From Betaproteobacteria bacterium (GTDB lineage: Bacteria; Pseudomonadota; Gammaproteobacteria; Burkholderiales; Thiobacillaceae): a stretch of 64,000 bases of DNA. Shown one piece after another: positions 63,180-64,000 of the stretch. Below the pieces are notes generated by a model. That model was not told the DNA's origin, searched no databases, and worked only from the letters and a program-made list of their open reading frames with translations. The stretch spans positions 186,001 through 250,000 of the forward strand of contig JACRNB010000012.1 in assembly GCA_016219425.1 (NCBI GenBank). Reading direction: 5' to 3'. Numbering within the stretch: position 1 is the first letter of the stretch; each line of letters opens with the position of its first letter. A program made the translations under genes and the position numbers.

Positions 63180-64000
63180 TCACCCCGCCAGCGCCGCCGA
63201 CACCATGCCGCGCGCCTCGTCCACGATGCGGTTCAGGTGCTCCGGGCTGACGAAGCTCTCTGCGTAGATCTTGTAGATGTCCTCGGTGCCGGAAGGCCGC
63301 GCTGCGAACCAGCCGTTGGCCGTGGTCACCTTGAGGCCGCCGATGGCCGCGCCGTTGCCCGGCGCCTGGGTCAGCCTGGCGGTGATGGCGTCGCCCGCCA
63401 GGGTGGCGGCGCTGACGCGCTCCGGCGTCAGGCGCTTGAACGCGGCCTTCTCCTCGCGGCTCACCGGGGCGTCGATGCGCACATAGAAGGGCGCGCCGTA
63501 CTGCGCGGCCAGTTCCTGGTAATAGCGTCCGGGGTCTTTGCCGGTGACGGCGGTGATTTCGGCGGCGAGCAGGCCGAGGATGATCCCGTCCTTGTCCGTG
63601 CTCCATACCGTGCCGTCGCGGCGCAGGAAGCTGGCCCCCGCGCTCTCCTCGCCGCCGAAGCAGAGGGCGGCGTCCAGCAGTCCCTGCGAGAACCACTTGA
63701 AGCCCACCGGCGCCTCCAGGAAGCGCCGGCCCAGGCCGTTCACCACCCGGTCGATCAGGGCCGAACTCACCAGGGTCTTGCCCACGGCGGCGGCCTGCGG
63801 CCAGGCGGGGCGGTGGGTGAGCAGGTAGTGGATGGCCACCGCGAGGTAATGGTTGGGGTTCAGCAGACCCACCGAGGGGGTGACGATGCCGTGGCGGTCC
63901 ACGTCCGCGTCGTTGCCCCAGGCGATGTCGTACTGGTCCTTCAACGCCACCAGGCTGGCCATGGCGTAGGGGCTGGAGCAGTCCATGCGGATCTTGCCGT
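63180..64000 (-). CDS. pgm: Phosphoglucomutase, 3' part (gene continues beyond the right edge)
   Basis: The C-terminal part (about 273 residues) of an alpha-D-phosphohexomutase of the PGM type, interconverting glucose 1- and 6-phosphate. The metal-binding loop [10 protein letters not shown] is visible, as are [19 protein letters not shown], the sugar-specificity loop [25 protein letters not shown], and the phosphate-binding loop [17 protein letters not shown]. The GEESAG motif and segment SSALIDRV match the Pgm group (E. coli Pgm-like) rather than PMM/PGM bifunctional enzymes. The start and the catalytic serine loop lie outside the window. Confidence 0.93.
   Translation of the reverse strand, partial: GKIRMDCSSPYAMASLVALKDQYDIAWGNDADVDRHGIVTPSVGLLNPNHYLAVAIHYLLTHRPAWPQAAAVGKTLVSSALIDRVVNGLGRRFLEAPVGFKWFSQGLLDAALCFGGEESAGASFLRRDGTVWSTDKDGIILGLLAAEITAVTGKDPGRYYQELAAQYGAPFYVRIDAPVSREEKAAFKRLTPERVSAATLAGDAITARLTQAPGNGAAIGGLKVTTANGWFAARPSGTEDIYKIYAESFVSPEHLNRIVDEARGMVSAALAG

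Overview
The window is about 64 kb of GC-rich DNA with tightly packed genes, frequent ATGA start/stop overlaps and no rRNA, tRNA or CRISPR array that I can see. It looks like the chromosome of a sulfur-oxidising betaproteobacterium (Thiobacillus or Sulfuricella-like). The evidence is a Tat-exported SoxB, two DsrC/TusE-family proteins, c-type haem sensor domains, a tmRNA with the tag ANDETYALAA and betaproteobacterial-looking housekeeping genes. The genus assignment is inference.

Layout. 0-9.5 kb: a polyphosphate locus (3' end of ppx, a secreted WD40-caspase protein, a CYTH-CHAD protein, ppk1), then moaC and a BepA-like protease. 9.6-17.2 kb: soxB, infA, a cold-shock gene, an RNase D-like exonuclease with dbpA, a 234-bp MITE-like element, a DUF4143 ATPase and an unrecognised conserved gene. 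17.3-26.1 kb: a copper/silver-type RND efflux operon divergent from its response regulator and sensor kinase, with a CopR-type palindrome overlapping the regulator start codon. 26.1-39.7 kb: rmuC, an EamA transporter, a small STAS-like protein, a haem-sensor GGDEF/EAL protein, OsmC, a DUF218 protein, rplM-rpsI, argC, erpA, yacG, TRAP permeases, an OmpA-like lipoprotein, an FKBP, a TRAP binding protein and a pilin.

39.8-48.2 kb: ssrA, ubiG, an uncharacterised gene with a LysR regulator, the two DsrC-family genes facing each other across one terminator, htpX, a TerC protein, YqhA, a CBS protein, nnrD, a 69-residue acidic protein and a CheY-like regulator. 48.2-64 kb: purL, a second haem-sensor c-di-GMP protein, a FecR/LysM-like envelope protein, purT, a MEKHLA protein and methyltransferase, a PIN/Phd toxin-antitoxin pair, a YihY protein fused to a cyclic-nucleotide-binding domain, a DUF1015 protein, slyX and the 3' part of pgm.

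Two themes stand out. First, short palindromic (REP/REPIN-like) repeats of several families occur throughout and have entered coding sequence: they are translated inside purL and the metal sensor kinase, form the N-terminal regions of two efflux-operon proteins, and supply the stop codons of several genes. Second, the two neighbouring DsrC-family proteins each keep only one of the two redox cysteines of DsrC, and not the same one. No mobile-element transposase was found; the MITE-like element is non-autonomous.
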